64,000 nucleotides of DNA from Jacaranda mimosifolia (GCA_018894105.1 CM032121.1:7792507-7856506), one strand, 5' to 3'. Shown: positions 23,005-34,465, numbered from the stretch's first letter. Numbers and translations: made by a program. Notes: generated by a model from the sequence alone, not told the origin.

Positions 23005-23121
23005 GTGTACATATAGAAATTGAAGAGAAGTTTGCATGTTAAGTACGTGGCTCGTAGTATAAAATGTTGAAATGGAGATGGCTTCAAACTTTGGCAGGTG
23101 GATGCCAGGAGTTCTGCATGG
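23005..23121 (-). promoter_or_regulatory. Seed-type promoter elements of the 2S albumin
   Basis: Upstream of the 2S albumin ATG (22958), in minus-strand terms, lie a TATA-like CTATATGT (about 23010-23017), an RY element CATGCA (complement of 23033-23038) and an ABRE core GCCACGT (complement of 23045-23051). A second CATGCA lies at about 23116-23121. RY plus ABRE is the classic B3 (ABI3/FUS3) and bZIP combination of seed storage promoters. The spacing of about 55 and 75 bp from the start codon is tight but plausible with a short leader. Confidence 0.6.
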
Positions 23122-23416
23122 TGCTCTTGTTTGCAGCAGTGCTTCCACGTATATGTTATCATGGAGCAGGGAATTCCAAATCAGGTGATGTTCATAATTT
23201 GTTTGTACATTATATGTTATATATTATGAATTTCATCTCATATTTTATTTTATAATGCCCTTAAATGATCTAATTCATATTTTAATTTTATTTTATTGTG
23301 TAAAATTAAGAAAACTTCATGAAAATATATCGTAACATACATGTTGAAAATATAATATCAAATTATAAACAATAGATTAAGGAAGAATAACAATTCAGTT
23401 TATAATCGCAGGACAG

Positions 23417-24484
23417 TATTTGAAAAATAATATAATAAATATTTCAAAAATAACCAACATGTATATATTCCAAAATATATCTAGTTGCAATTTTAGTTTA
23501 ACAAAAGAACAAACCAAAAGCAAACAACTCAGTTTGGAATATAACAACAGAAATTATAGAAGTCAGTATATAAACTGAGAACTTATCTCACAATTCTCTA
23601 TAGTAACAGAACTTAAACTGAATCACCAAAATATGATTTGCCTTGAAGAAATTATCGCCCCTACCAATGCAGAGAGTTCGGCAAAATTTCCTCCAGGATG
23701 AGACAGTCTCAAAAGCCTTTTGGTGCACTCCAGAAAGCTTCACCTCTTTCACTACTCAGTTGCCAGAAAATGATAATCAACACTATATCAAACAGATATT
23801 AGATGAGGGAAGAGATTTTGTTCTTAGTGTGTTCTATACTGCCTGCAGCAACAGCTATATATAGGTGTGAGAGAGGAGGCATCAGGATGTCCAGGTTCAT
23901 TCTGGATTCTGGTCTAGATTCATTCTAGACTAGATACAATGAACTTAGTAACTGCAAAAACAGCTGACAGTTTCTGTAACATCCTTTTTGACTTTTTGAA
24001 TTTTTAAATTTCAAATTTAAACAAAATTTCAGATAAAAAATTGGAATTTTTAGTAAAAAGATTAACTCGAGACCAAACGCCTATGCTCGAGCCCAAGCCG
24101 GGTCGGGTCAGGACGGGCAGTGGCGGTGGTAGCGGCGCGCCAGTGTGGGCACACACTTATGAGCCCCTTAATTAATACTGGACCAAGCATCAATATTTGA
24201 GCCACATATATGGTGTATTCCCATTGGGTAAATTTTCAATATGGGATAAGTGATTTTATATCAGACAAAAAGTCTTTTATATTCCCACTTATTCCCCATA
24301 CTTTGTCTCACAAGCAATGTGGGATTTCCCCTGCATACGTAGTATTTTGTCTTTTAGTCTCTCCCTTCATATTTACACAACACTTATGAATTCCAACCAA
24401 ATTGGCATTCATCAATAAGATTTAATCACTTTTTAAACATGTAATTAAACATAAATCCAAATTAATTTGATGTTAATTACAACA
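23417..24484 (-). repeat. 3' LTR (left) of the minus-strand Copia
   Basis: Contains a TATA box on the minus strand (CCTATATATAGC, complement of about 23852-23863) and a GC-rich insert at about 24090-24145. The right LTR matches it throughout but has a shorter TATA region. Confidence 0.88.
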
Positions 24485-25190
24485 ATCCCCTCACAAATTC
24501 ATATTGTTGGACTATCAGGATTATCGCAACTTGCTTTCAATAATGGTACCTTTCGGTTTAAACCATCACCTAAGCTATCCAACTTATGCCACCCCAGGGA
24601 CAAATAGGTTTAAGCCTTGAATTTGGCTCTTGGATGTGTCAGGCTCAGAATTGGTAACAATAAGCTACATGGCTATGTAGTAATATTTAGGTTTGACACG
24701 TTACTGCCATGTGTACTAAACCTATATCATGAATGTTTTTAAGGAATAACCCTTTTCCTCTAGTCGTGACCAAACGACTTCATTCACTTAGTTGGGCATC
24801 TCTAGGGATGCACTGCTTGCATCTCGTCTATATGACTTGACCTCATTCAGAGTTAGAACTCTTACTTTACTTGCAGTTAACAGCACCTTCGAGGTATGCT
24901 AGGGGACAGACTCAGACACTAAAGTATCAAGCAAGTTTAGGTGCACTTTGAGACACCCATCAACTTGATTATACCATATTTAACCTTCCTTGTGGGATCT
25001 CCACTTGGTAGGTTAGGTTGCTAGTGCAAATGCATCACTGATGGGTTTTTAGTCCCATCTTCAGCCTGGATTTTTGAACTAAGGACAACTCAAGTTCTTT
25101 GGTCAAAGGATTGACCATGTTGTCTTTGGATCCAACAAAATCAATGGCCAAAACCCTATCAAACACAAGTCCCCTTACAAACGTTAGTCT
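24485..25190 (-). other. 3' untranslated internal region of the Copia element
   Basis: Non-coding stretch between the end of RNase H and the polypurine tract. It contains no frame. This length between pol and the 3' LTR is within what Copia elements show. Confidence 0.6.
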
Positions 25191-26398
25191 AACTTAGATG
25201 TGTCTTTTACTCTTTTGATTATACTTTGAACTTCTGGTCTTTGCAATTGTGGTTTGGCTATCATAATGCACTGCGATCATAGAAAAAGGCTTACTAACCA
25301 TGGGTAACTGGACCATCAGCCCATGTAGCCACTCAGCCTCCATTCCAATTGTGTCGAAAGCACATAACTCTGCCTCAAATGTGGATCGAGATACTAAAGT
25401 CTGTTTCAAAGACTTCTAGGAGACAGTACATCCACCTAAGGTAAATATATACCCTGCACACCCATTACTACTGCAGTGTTTGGTTATCCAGCTAGCATCA
25501 CTATATCCCTCAAGTATTGCAGGGAATCTGCCATAATGCAAAGTAAGTGATGCCATGCCCTTAAGATACCGAAGTACCCTATCTAGAGCCTCCCAATGGG
25601 TTCTATTGGCACAACTTGTATACCTCACCAGCTTTGAGACTGCGAATGAGATATTCAGTCTCGAACCATTTGCAAGATGTTGCAAGCTCGCAATAATATG
25701 ATAATACCTCAATTAAAACACAGGAATACCACTTTCATTTTTGAAAAGAGCCATAGAAGGATCATATAGTATCTTAGCGATTCTATTATCCTTATAGCCA
25801 AATGTATCAATTATCTTCTCAACATAGTGGAGATTGAGAAATAACTATACCCTTAGTTAACCAAATCAACTTGAATCCAAGAATCATATTAGCTTCACCC
25901 ATATCCTTTATTTCAAACTTAATTTTCAAGTATGATTTTGTCTCATTGATAATCTCAATGGTATAACCAATCAATAAAATATCATTAATAGCACAATACA
26001 ATCATTACCTTTAATCTTACAGTAAACGCACTTATCATTATCATTTAAACTGAAACTAAATGATAAAATAGTTTTATCAAATTTCTCATGCTACTACTTT
26101 GGTGCTTGCTTCAATCCATAAAGGGATTTAACAAGCTTACAGACCTTTTGCGCATTACCAGGAGCTACAAATCCCTCAGGCTGATCCAATATATCTCTTC
26201 CTCGAGATCACCATACAAAAAGGCTATTTTCACATCCATCTGGTGAATCGGGAAACTATATACGGAAGCCAGTGCTATAAGCACCCAGATTGAAGTCAAT
26301 CGAGCAACCGGGGAATAGGTATCAAAGAAGTCTATTCCCTCTTTTTGTCTAAAGCCTTTGGCAACTAATTTGGCAGTGTTTGAAAAATAATATAACAA
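25190..26398 (-). pseudogene. Copia RT-RNase H remnant
   Basis: Minus-strand pieces in order: RT start at 26370-26165 (KLVAKGFRQKEGIDFFDTYS, then QMDVKIAFLYGDLEEEIYW), the palm region at 26001-25819 (NDILLIG in place of the VDDILLIG motif, so a catalytic Asp is lost; then KFEIKDMGEANMILGFKL), RNase H at 25712-25416 (LVRYTSCANRTHWEALDRVL, GYSDASW) and 25409-25194 (SRSTFEAELCAFDTIGMEAE). Several stops and frameshifts separate them. The first codons of the RT piece are read from the LTR itself, showing the deletion junction. Confidence 0.9.
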
Positions 26399-27419
26399 AT
26401 ATTTTAAAAATAACCAGCATGCATATATTCCAAAATATATCCAGTTGCAATTTTAGTTTGACAAAAGAATAAACCAAAAGCAAACAACCCAGTTTGGAAT
26501 ATAACAACAGAAATTACAGAAGTCAGTATGTAAACTGAGAACTTATCTCACAGTTTTGCATAGTAACAGAACTTAGACTAAATCACCAAAGTATGATTTA
26601 CATTGAAGAAATTATTGCCCCTACCAGTGCAGAAAGTTCAACGAAACTTCCTCCAAGATAAGATAGCCTCAGAAGCCTTTTGGTGCACTCCATAAAGCTT
26701 CACCTCGATCACCACCTAGTTGCCAGAAAATAATAAGCAACACTATATCAGACAAATATTAGAGGAGATAAGAGATTTGTTCTTAGTGTGTTCTAATACA
26801 TAGGCATGAGAGATGAGGCATCAGGATGTCCAGGTTTATTCTAGATTTTGGTCGAGATTCATTCTGGACCAGATACAATGAACCTAGTAACTCCAGAAAC
26901 GGCTGGTAGTTTTTGTAATTGGAGAAACAGTTGGTAGTTTCTGTAACATCCTTTTTTACTTTTTGAATTTTCAAATTTCAAATTTAAACAAAATTCTAGA
27001 TAAAAAATTAGAATTTTCAGTAAAAAGATTAAGCCGAGACCAAGCGCCCATCTCCACGCCCGGGCCAAGCGGGCAGCAGCGCGTGCGTGTGGGCACACCC
27101 TCATGAATCCCTTAATTGATACTTTACTAAGCATCAATACCTGAACCACATATATGGTGTATTCCAATTGGATAAATTTTCAATGTGGGATAAATGATTT
27201 TGTATCAGATAAAAAGCCTTTTTATATTCCCCATACTTTATCTCACAAGCAATGTGGGATTTCCCCCACATACATAATCTTTTATCTTTTAGTCCCCCCC
27301 TTCATATTTACACAACACTTATGGATTCCAACCAAATTGGCATCCATCCATAAGATTTAATCACTTCTTAAACATGTAATTAAACATAAATTCCAATTAA
27401 TTTTATTCCAATTACAACA
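26377..27419 (-). repeat. 5' LTR (right) of the minus-strand Copia
   Basis: Matches the left LTR, but about 20 bp are lost around 26792-26805, exactly where the left LTR has its TATA box. Ends ATTACAACA at 27419. Confidence 0.88.
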
Positions 27420-27874
27420 CATGTCAATTTGAAAATATATAAATAGGTATATTAAACAGCTAGCATATAGGAGTCACATCACATAATTCCCTCTGTGCAG
27501 ATGGCTTAAGATAAAATTCAAGGTCACAATCGATCTCTTCTATTATGAACACAATTACAAAAAGACTACAGAATAAGATCATATCATGTTACGCAAAGTA
27601 ACATATAAATTAGTAAGAAATGCTCTAGAATGTAAGAAATATAGGAATTATGTGTGTCTCCAAATAACTGCATTGTTGGATGTTACAAATATTGATAGGA
27701 AGATTACACTTTCAAATTAGACAAAAAATGAAAATTTATTTGAAATATTTTGAAGTTTTAAAACTTCCTACTGTAATGCATCCCATATTTTACATATGAT
27801 TCATCCTTAAATACACATTAAAAGACTATTTTATATATTTAATGTGAATTTGTATTTTAAAATATAAAATGAAA
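27420..27874. other. Intergenic, no gene seen
   Basis: AT-rich sequence between the Copia element and the MULE. The last nine bases (AAAATGAAA, 27866-27874) are the left target duplication of the MULE. Confidence 0.6.
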
Positions 27875-28187
27875 GGCAAATTTGTAAAATTGGTCCCGTA
27901 ATTATATCCCACTTGCAAATTTTGATTTTAACTTTTCGGATCGTAAAATTGGTACACTTTTATAATTTTGGCGATTTCAGGATAAATTGGGCCCAAAACT
28001 CACCGGCGAGTTGCCCAAGCCTATGTGGCAGTTGATTTAGCATCGCATGGTGCCCTGTCAGTCCAGACTCTCCTATGTGACATATGGCTTGGCAACTCCT
28101 CTTGCCACATTAGCATAGAATCTACACTTAGATTAAAAAAAAAAAAAAGAAAAAAAGAAAAAATACAACTCAACATTAAGAAAATTA

Positions 28188-28780
28188 CTCATTATTATTT
28201 AAGTCCAAATCATGTAATTAAATACAACTTAAGTGCTAAAAAAATTTAAAAATTACACACTTGATTAAAATACCAAATATCTTCCAAATTTATAAAACTT
28301 ATTTGTTACAAATTTATTACCTAAAATTTTTTAAAAATCTAACTTATAACTTTAAAATATATAATCTTAATAATTTTGGGATATATATTTAATAATTTTA
28401 AAATAGTAAACATATCTGAATAATTTCATTAAATTTAATTGAACTTAATTAAAAAATAAAATAAATAAAAATTAAAATACACTCCTCATTATTGTTTTTG
28501 TCCAAAACATGTAGTTAAATAAAACTTGAGTGCTAAAGGAATTTAAAAATTACACATTTGTATTAAAATACCAAATATCCTTCAAATTTATAAAAAATTA
28601 ATCGACACAAATTTATTATCATAATTTTTTTAAATTTAAACTATATAATATTAATAATTTTGGGTTACATATTTAATAATTATAAAGTAGTAAATATATC
28701 TAAAATAATTTCATTAAATTTAATTGAACTTAATTATGATATAAAATAAATAAAAATATAAAATCTAAATCTATCATCTT
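28188..28780. repeat. Tandem duplication of about 297 bp in the MULE
   Basis: Units begin CTCATTATTATTTAAGTCC and CTCATTATTGTTTTTGTCC and share AATTTAAAAATTACACA, AAAATACCAAATATC and TTTCATTAAATTTAATTG. A weaker third partial copy follows to about 28900. Confidence 0.8.
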
Positions 28781-28944
28781 AGACAATATAATTTTAGTAA
28801 TATAAGTTACATAATCAATAATATTTAAAATAATTTAATTAATTTTAATTGAATGTATTTATTATTTAAAATAAAATAAATTAAAAATTAAAAATCTAGC
28901 TGCGTTGTTAACTATATAAAGAAGAAAAGAGAGAGAGGCATACG

Positions 28945-29105
28945 GATACCCCCCGCCCCCCAATCACCCACCCACGCCCACCCCCATAGCCCCCCAGAAT
29001 GGCCGCAAGCCAACATTCGCCTGGGCTTGAGCCCGCGGCCGCCTCCCTTGCCATGGCCAGTCTGACGCTGGCCATGGCAGCTCGAGGACTGGGGGCTGGA
29101 GGAGG
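28945..29105. other. GC-rich island with perfect hairpin in the MULE core
   Basis: An abrupt GC-rich stretch (CCCCCCGCCCCCC, CGGCCGCC) in AT-rich DNA. TGCCATGGCCAG (29049-29060) and its exact inverse CTGGCCATGGCA (29068-29079) form a 12 bp stem with a 7 nt loop. A TATA-like ACTATATAAAGAAG lies just left at about 28910. It may be captured host DNA; I recognise no protein in it. Confidence 0.5.
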
Positions 29106-29844
29106 GTTTAGTGGGGATGTATATTTATATATTGTATTAAAATATATTTATGTATTTAAATTATAGTGGATATATATTTTATGTTTTTTTATGTATAAAT
29201 TTATTTTTTGATTTTATTATGTTTATTTTCATTTTTCAAGTTTTATGTATTTTTATTTGTGTTTTTTTTATTTTTTATATATAAATATATGTTTTGGTTT
29301 TTAAGCATTTTTAGTTTTATTTTTTTGGTTGAAATGGCAAGTTATGTTATCACATCATATGCCATGCAGGAAAGAGAGGATAATTTGATGACAAGGCGCC
29401 ACATGGTGCTAAATCAACCACCACGTAGGCTTCGGCCACTCATTGGCGAGTTTTGGGTTCAATTTGTCTTGAAATTGTCAAATTTTTAAAAGTTGTGTAT
29501 CAATTTTGTGGACTGAAAAGTTAAAATTAAATTTTACCCGTCAAGTATAGGTATAGGACCAATTTTACAATTTTATCAAAATAAAATACCAAAAAATTAT
29601 TTTATATATATATATTCTCAAACTAAGTAAATGGATTACATACCAGCTATTAAAAAATTGATTATAGATCAGTTCCAAGTTGTCTAAAAATCTCTCTTCC
29701 AAGGAGACCATCTCCCCCCTTTCTTTTTTGTCCTTTTTTGTCTTTAATCTTTTGGCACGCAAAATCCCATATAGATCAAATCAAATTAGGTAAACTAAGG
29801 TAACAAGATTTCATAAATCACCCTCATAACTAATTACATGGAAA

Positions 29845-30783
29845 TTAAAATTGCTGTAATTGAATATCCTCTGATCTCAGGAATACATAATCACCTAAAC
29901 AAGTCTCGAGATGATTTTCTAAGTACAACTTATCTATAATTTCAAAATTATTCGACTTACAAACGAAATAGATAATAGTTTGAATTACCAGACCTAGTAA
30001 TGTAAATCCAGACAACAACAAGAAACAAAGAACTCCAAACCCAATTCTGCTCCAAAATGACTCCCCAAGGTCAACAAACCTTCGGAGTGCCAGCTGAATC
30101 AGAACGAAACAAAAGTTGAGGAACAAGAAAGTGGCAAATGAAATGACCATCTTGCCCTTCACCAATTCCTTGCTCTTGATCATGGCTTCAATCCCACAAT
30201 CTCCTTCCAACACTGAGACCACATTGGCCAAATGCCATATGATGCTAATGTACACAAATCCCATGAAGTACATGATAGAAAGAAGGCACAAAATTATGAT
30301 ACTATTATTGGGTCCAATGGACCCTAACCATGGAAGTAATATAGAGAATCCAGCCGCATTGTACACAAGAACAATCATAAAATTCCATATAAGAGTAACC
30401 ATGAGTCGTTTCCAATTCTTTGGTACCACACTCACAGCTTCTGCAAAAGTTACCTCTTTCGTCGATGTATAAATACACGTAACAGTATATACAACTGTCG
30501 ATGTTGACAGTGATGAGAGGATGATGAAGAAAATGAAATACACGATTTTAAAAAGCCAAAATGCGATCTTTTGAGACGAAAGGGTACCTAAAATTTCTTC
30601 GTTGTGAATTATATTAGAAAAGAGGAACTGAGAAATTTGTTCGTGGCCTAAGAAAAGGAGAGATAAAGGGAAGATGGTGGCTATTGTGATTTGGCCGAAA
30701 AGTTTCCTCCAAGACAATATGATAGTGAGTGATTCCCTCAAAATTCCATATATCCCAAGGGACTGAATTTCCTCTTTGTCCAT
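29845..30783 (-). CDS. Plant-specific six-TM membrane protein
   Basis: A single uninterrupted 312-codon exon. I chose the Met at 30783 (MDKEEIQSLG) because the family starts with a short polar segment before SLTIILSWRKLF; the 58 extra in-frame codons upstream look like leader sequence. Six hydrophobic segments lie at about residues 30-48, 73-103, 126-150, 160-188, 211-233 and 246-275. The polar C-terminus ends QLQQF. The sequence resembles a plant family of uncharacterised multi-pass membrane proteins whose Arabidopsis members carry the misleading name polyadenylate-binding protein 1-B-binding protein; that assignment is from memory. The biochemical role is unknown and I do not infer one. A truncated duplicate is at 13503-13850. 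The gene lies alone between a MULE (ending 268 bp beyond its stop) and AT-rich DNA. Confidence 0.82.
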   Translation of the reverse strand: MDKEEIQSLGIYGILRESLTIILSWRKLFGQITIATIFPLSLLFLGHEQISQFLFSNIIHNEEILGTLSSQKIAFWLFKIVYFIFFIILSSLSTSTVVYTVTCIYTSTKEVTFAEAVSVVPKNWKRLMVTLIWNFMIVLVYNAAGFSILLPWLGSIGPNNSIIILCLLSIMYFMGFVYISIIWHLANVVSVLEGDCGIEAMIKSKELVKGKMVISFATFLFLNFCFVLIQLALRRFVDLGESFWSRIGFGVLCFLLLSGFTLLGLVIQTIIYFVCKSNNFEIIDKLYLENHLETCLGDYVFLRSEDIQLQQF

Positions 30784-31835
30784 GGAATTTTCCTTCCAAA
30801 ATCCAGAGGGGGGTGATGAAAATGGAGGAGTGGATTTCTTGAGAGAAAATAAGGTGGGATAGTTTGAGTGATAAGGATTAGATTTGAAGTAAGATATTGC
30901 TGAAAACAATGGGTTCTTTTTGTCTAATGTGAAGAGAACGTGCATGGGTAGGATCATTCGGACAGGCGTGCATTAATACTATGCATTTTAGTGAGCAAAT
31001 CAAGAAAAATAATATATCAAGTACTAAGCAATAATGGATCTTTTGTTATTTTTTTTATTTTTTTGGGATTGATAACATGAGTATGATTGAGTGCAATGAC
31101 GTTAAATTAGGTAATCACTAGATTTGAGAATCTGAATTGTGTTTGGATGAAATTGAGTCAATTTGACAAAATAGATATATATTTCCATCCATTTGCCGCA
31201 TAAAATAAGTTTATTTTAACCACACGTGAAATTTTTATCAAGAATTTTAAAAAATAATAATTTTATGTATTTTTATTTAGATTATTGTAGTAAAATTTTA
31301 GTTGAGACTTTAAAATTGTTGATATTACAGATATTTTAGAAAAGAAGAGTCTTAATTTGAAGTATTTTAGAAGAAATATATAGCAGGAACGGTGGAGTAA
31401 AATTTACGACAATGAGCTTTATTAATTCGTGAAATAATGAATAAAATGAAATTGAAAACGAGACAAAGGGAGGAAAATTCAAAACTAAGGTCAGGTATTT
31501 TGGGATCGCTGTTCAGTCTCAGATCCAAGGCAATTATTTTCATCGTTTGTCACAATATCTTATATTAAATCATCTAACTATTGTAGTTTATTGTAATTAG
31601 TTAACTTTTCTGAAAACATCATTGTACAATGCTGGTGAATATTGGTTTTTGTATTCATAATCTCGACTGATGGCCCAAGTTTATCAAGTTTTCTCGAACT
31701 CATCTTTTTCCAAATAAGAGTTAAATTTCAATGGTTTTATTGTTATGTAGGAGTTTAGTAAAATTGGAATTGTTGTTTTCAAGTTCATTACTAAACATAT
31801 CTGGTATAATGTAGAGATGAGAATCTTTATTTCTA
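30784..31835. other. Upstream region of the membrane-protein gene, no other gene
   Basis: AT-rich. Holds the presumed 5' leader and promoter of the minus-strand gene (30784-31100), without a motif I can single out, and no coding frame. Confidence 0.5.
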
Positions 31836-32010
31836 CTAGCAATTTAGCATATTCAACGCATGTGCTAAAATTTCTGTAGCATTTATATATGATAATAATA
31901 TTTGTTTATTTTCTATACAATGTATTTTTATTTTAATAATTTTAATATTTTTTTTATTTTTTTCATGATAAAAATTAAAAAGTTATGGTAAAATGGTAAT
32001 TATTTAGGCG
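31836..32010 (-). mobile_element. Helitron-like 3' terminus
   Basis: On the minus strand the sequence reads TTTAGCACATGCG, short loop, ATATGCTAAATTG, then CTAG followed by T. A stem of TTAGCACAT with ATATGCTAA (8 of 9 pairs) a few bases before CTAG-T is the structure of a Helitron 3' end. The 5' end was not found, so 32010 is arbitrary. Confidence 0.55.
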
Positions 32011-33008
32011 TGAAATACATGAGTTATAAATGGTAGTTATTGTATAATTTCTAGTTATTAGAAAAAGAAAAAAAAAAAGAAAGAAAAAAAAAGTGTGGGC
32101 ATCTTAGACACATCATTCGAAAACACACAAAAAAGGATTGATGTTTTATTAATTAGTGTGGATATAAATCATCATCCTCGAGAATATGTGTTTAGTAGTT
32201 TTCTATCTTCCTCACAGCATTAACAATTCCTAGTCCATCAAAAATGAACCCACATCTTCTTTTGACAAATTTATTCTCCAATTTTTAACAAAAGAGTTTG
32301 ATATTTTTTATTAAAATATGTACCAACTTCATTCCTACATACTAATCAGCCTCTAACGGTTTTTTAATCAAGAATCACTTCTAATTAATTTTATTATCTA
32401 ATTAGATACGAATTAACTAAATAGATGGTGTTCAAATAAACAGTAAATTTATTTGATTAATAATTAAATATTTTTATAAAAGAATATTTAATATACTTAG
32501 CATTAATCAATAAGTGAGAAATAGAAAAATGAAACGCTGGATGGAACTATCGGTGTAAAGAGTATTTACTGATCGTGCATAATTGATTAAAAATGACATG
32601 TATTTTGAATTGATTTGTCTGGATTTACTATCATTTTTGTCATAAATTGGTCTTTATTAAGGACCTTCTCTTTTGATCCACATTTCAGCAATCCCATTAA
32701 TTGACCTTTCCAAAGTGTGTTTTTTTAAATTTATTTAAAATATCTTATAAGTCTTTATATCTTATAAGATATTTTTGGAGTTTATAACATATTAGATCTT
32801 ATTTTTAAAATAAATTATTTAAGTGTTTGGATAAAATAAGATCTTGAAGCTTATAAAATATTAATAATGAGAATTTTATAATCAACATGTTAAATTTCAA
32901 GAGCTTATAAAATTATCTTATTTTAGAATAAGTTAGTGTCTTTTTATTTTTTTTCAAAAGATTTTATAAGATCATCTTATTTTAGAATTTTATAAATTTT
33001 TTTTTAAA
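32011..33008. other. AT-rich intergenic DNA, no gene
   Basis: Contains an A/G-rich tract (32061-32091), a copy of the dispersed AT-rich repeat (about 32450-32540) and, from about 32715, the left part of a MITE-like unit (phrases AAGTGTTTGGATAAAATAAG and, inverted, ACTTACCCAAACACT at about 33080) that runs into segment B. Confidence 0.45.
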
Positions 33009-33102
33009 AATTATCAAACATTTTCTAACATCTTATAAATTATTAAACATTTTACAAAATATTTTAAGCAACTTATAAACTTACCCAAACACTCTCTTAA
33101 TG

Positions 33103-33790
33103 TAGGGTTGTCAATGGATCGGATTTTAGTCCGAATCCGATCTGAATCCGATCCGAATTTTAGGATTTTTTAAAATATTCAATGGATCAGATCCGATTAT
33201 AAATATTCGAAATCTGAAATAAGTGGATCGGATATGGAATTAAGCAATCCGATCCGTTAAAGATCCGAATCCGAATTTTAATATTTTTTATTAAATTAAT
33301 ACTCTTATATATAATATTAATAATATTTTAAAATAAAATCTATATATTATATTGACCTAATATCTATATTATACTATTAATATTGAGTTTTTTAACCTAA
33401 AAATAAGAGGGATATTGATAAAATATCAAATATAATAAAATATAATAGTTTATCTATACATTAATATAATGTGAAAAAGGACTTTAATATTCAAATATTT
33501 AACTTTTTGACTAATATATAATAAAAAGTTATTAAAAATTCAAATATGACATATAGTTACTTTATAAATACAATATTTTTATAAAATTTAAAAGGAAAAA
33601 ACAAGAAAGAAAAAAATGAAATCGGATCGGATTTTTTAACCGGATTTCATATATCCATCGGATTCGGATATAATGCTGATTAACAAATATCCTATCAAAT
33701 TTTGGGTCGAATTCGGATATAAATTTTGTTAATCGAATTCGAATTCGAATATGGCAGATCCGATCCAAATCCAATCCATTGACAACCCTA
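33103..33790. mobile_element. hAT-like MITE, private to B copy 1
   Basis: TAGGGTTGTCAATGGAT at left, the exact inverse ATCCATTGACAACCCTA-type end at right, with octamers TCTTAATG and TCGTAATG (7 of 8). The empty site TCTTAGCG is seen in copy 2 at 55692-55699. Subtermini consist of GGATCGGATTCGGAT-like repeats. Its interior matches, inverted, the element at 34466-35168. Confidence 0.9.
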
Positions 33791-34044
33791 TCGTAATGTA
33801 CTTAGTGTAGATCACTGAACTTGGACCCTATGGGCCCAACTAATTTATTGAGCCATGTAGCCTTCGCCCAAGTACTAGCTTCAAGCCTTTAATCTTAAAC
33901 TCAGTGTTGGCTGTTTATCCCTTCAAGCCTTTAATATTTAACTCACTGTTGGTTGTTTATCCCGCATCAAATGTATTGACTTCAAATTTTAAGGTAAACT
34001 ATTAATAAGGATAATTTAAACTTTTCTCCCGAGTTTATAGATAT

Positions 34045-34154
34045 TTTTTTTATTTATTTATACGCACGCACATTAGGAGTCCATTAAGGCTCAAACTCCT
34101 GACCTCCCACATTATGTGGGAGACTTATGCCGCTGGGCCACGACCACTCTACCA
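34045..34154 (-). mobile_element. Short tRNA-derived SINE, private to B copy 1
   Basis: About 110 bp inserted between perfect 13 bp direct repeats AGTTTATAGATAT (34032-34044 and 34155-34167). Copy 2 of segment B has the target once, without the insert (about 55891-55903). On the minus strand it begins GGTAGAGTGGTC, has an A box TGGCCCAGCGG (exact fit to TRGYNNARNNG), a B box-like GTTTGAGCC (one mismatch) and an A-rich tail AAATAAATAAAAAAAA. Between the boxes CTCCCAC/GTGGGAG forms a perfect 7 bp stem. Confidence 0.88.
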
Positions 34155-34465
34155 AGTTTATAGATATAATAGTTGAACATTTATAAAACAAAAATAAATA
34201 AAAAACCCAATAGCCATTTATTACGTAATGTTAAGAGTAAAAAAGACGGGGTTTGTTATGGGTTATCCATTTCAACCAATGGGTATCTGTTGACTGTTGA
34301 TTAGGCCTCTTGACTTGGTCAGCAGTTTTTTCCTCCTGGGCATTGGGCCAGCAGGGCTGTCTCTTGCGTTCATGTCCACCTGATTTATATGGCCTTTACT
34401 TCTTCTTTTTTCCCTTTTTTGGGCCTGAGTCTCTGACAAATATGTAATAGATTAATATCATTATT

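Larger units (their letters stand above)
23417..27419 (-). mobile_element. Copia LTR retrotransposon with large internal deletion
   Basis: Two LTRs of 1.07 and 1.04 kb in the same orientation flank 1.9 kb that holds only the 3' part of pol on the minus strand. On the minus strand each LTR runs TGTTGTAATT...TTCAAACA. A polypurine tract (GTGAGGGGAT on the minus strand, about 24485-24494) abuts the left LTR, which is therefore the 3' LTR. Gag, protease, integrase and the primer-binding site are missing: the right (5') LTR joins directly to the RT domain at 26376/26377. No 5 bp target duplication is visible (GACAG versus CATGT). Confidence 0.88.
27875..29577. mobile_element. MULE-like element with long inverted repeats
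   Basis: The first and last 200-250 bp are imperfect inverted repeats (left TTTGTAAAATTGGTCC, GGGCCCAAAACTCACCGGCG; right the inverse with CGCCAATGAGTGGCCG and GGACCAATTTTACAA). Flanking 9-mers AAAATGAAA (27866-27874) and AAAATAAAA (29578-29586) match at 8 of 9 positions, the target length of Mutator-like elements. There is no MURA transposase. The interior has a tandem repeat (28188-28780) and a GC-rich island (about 28945-29105). Confidence 0.8.

Noticed and set aside
30116..30472. 118-codon plus-strand frame
   Set aside because: Antisense shadow of the intact membrane-protein gene; no independent features.
34045..34154. Functional tRNA gene on the minus strand
   Set aside because: A and B boxes are present but the acceptor and anticodon stems do not form; the A-rich tail and target duplication make it a SINE.
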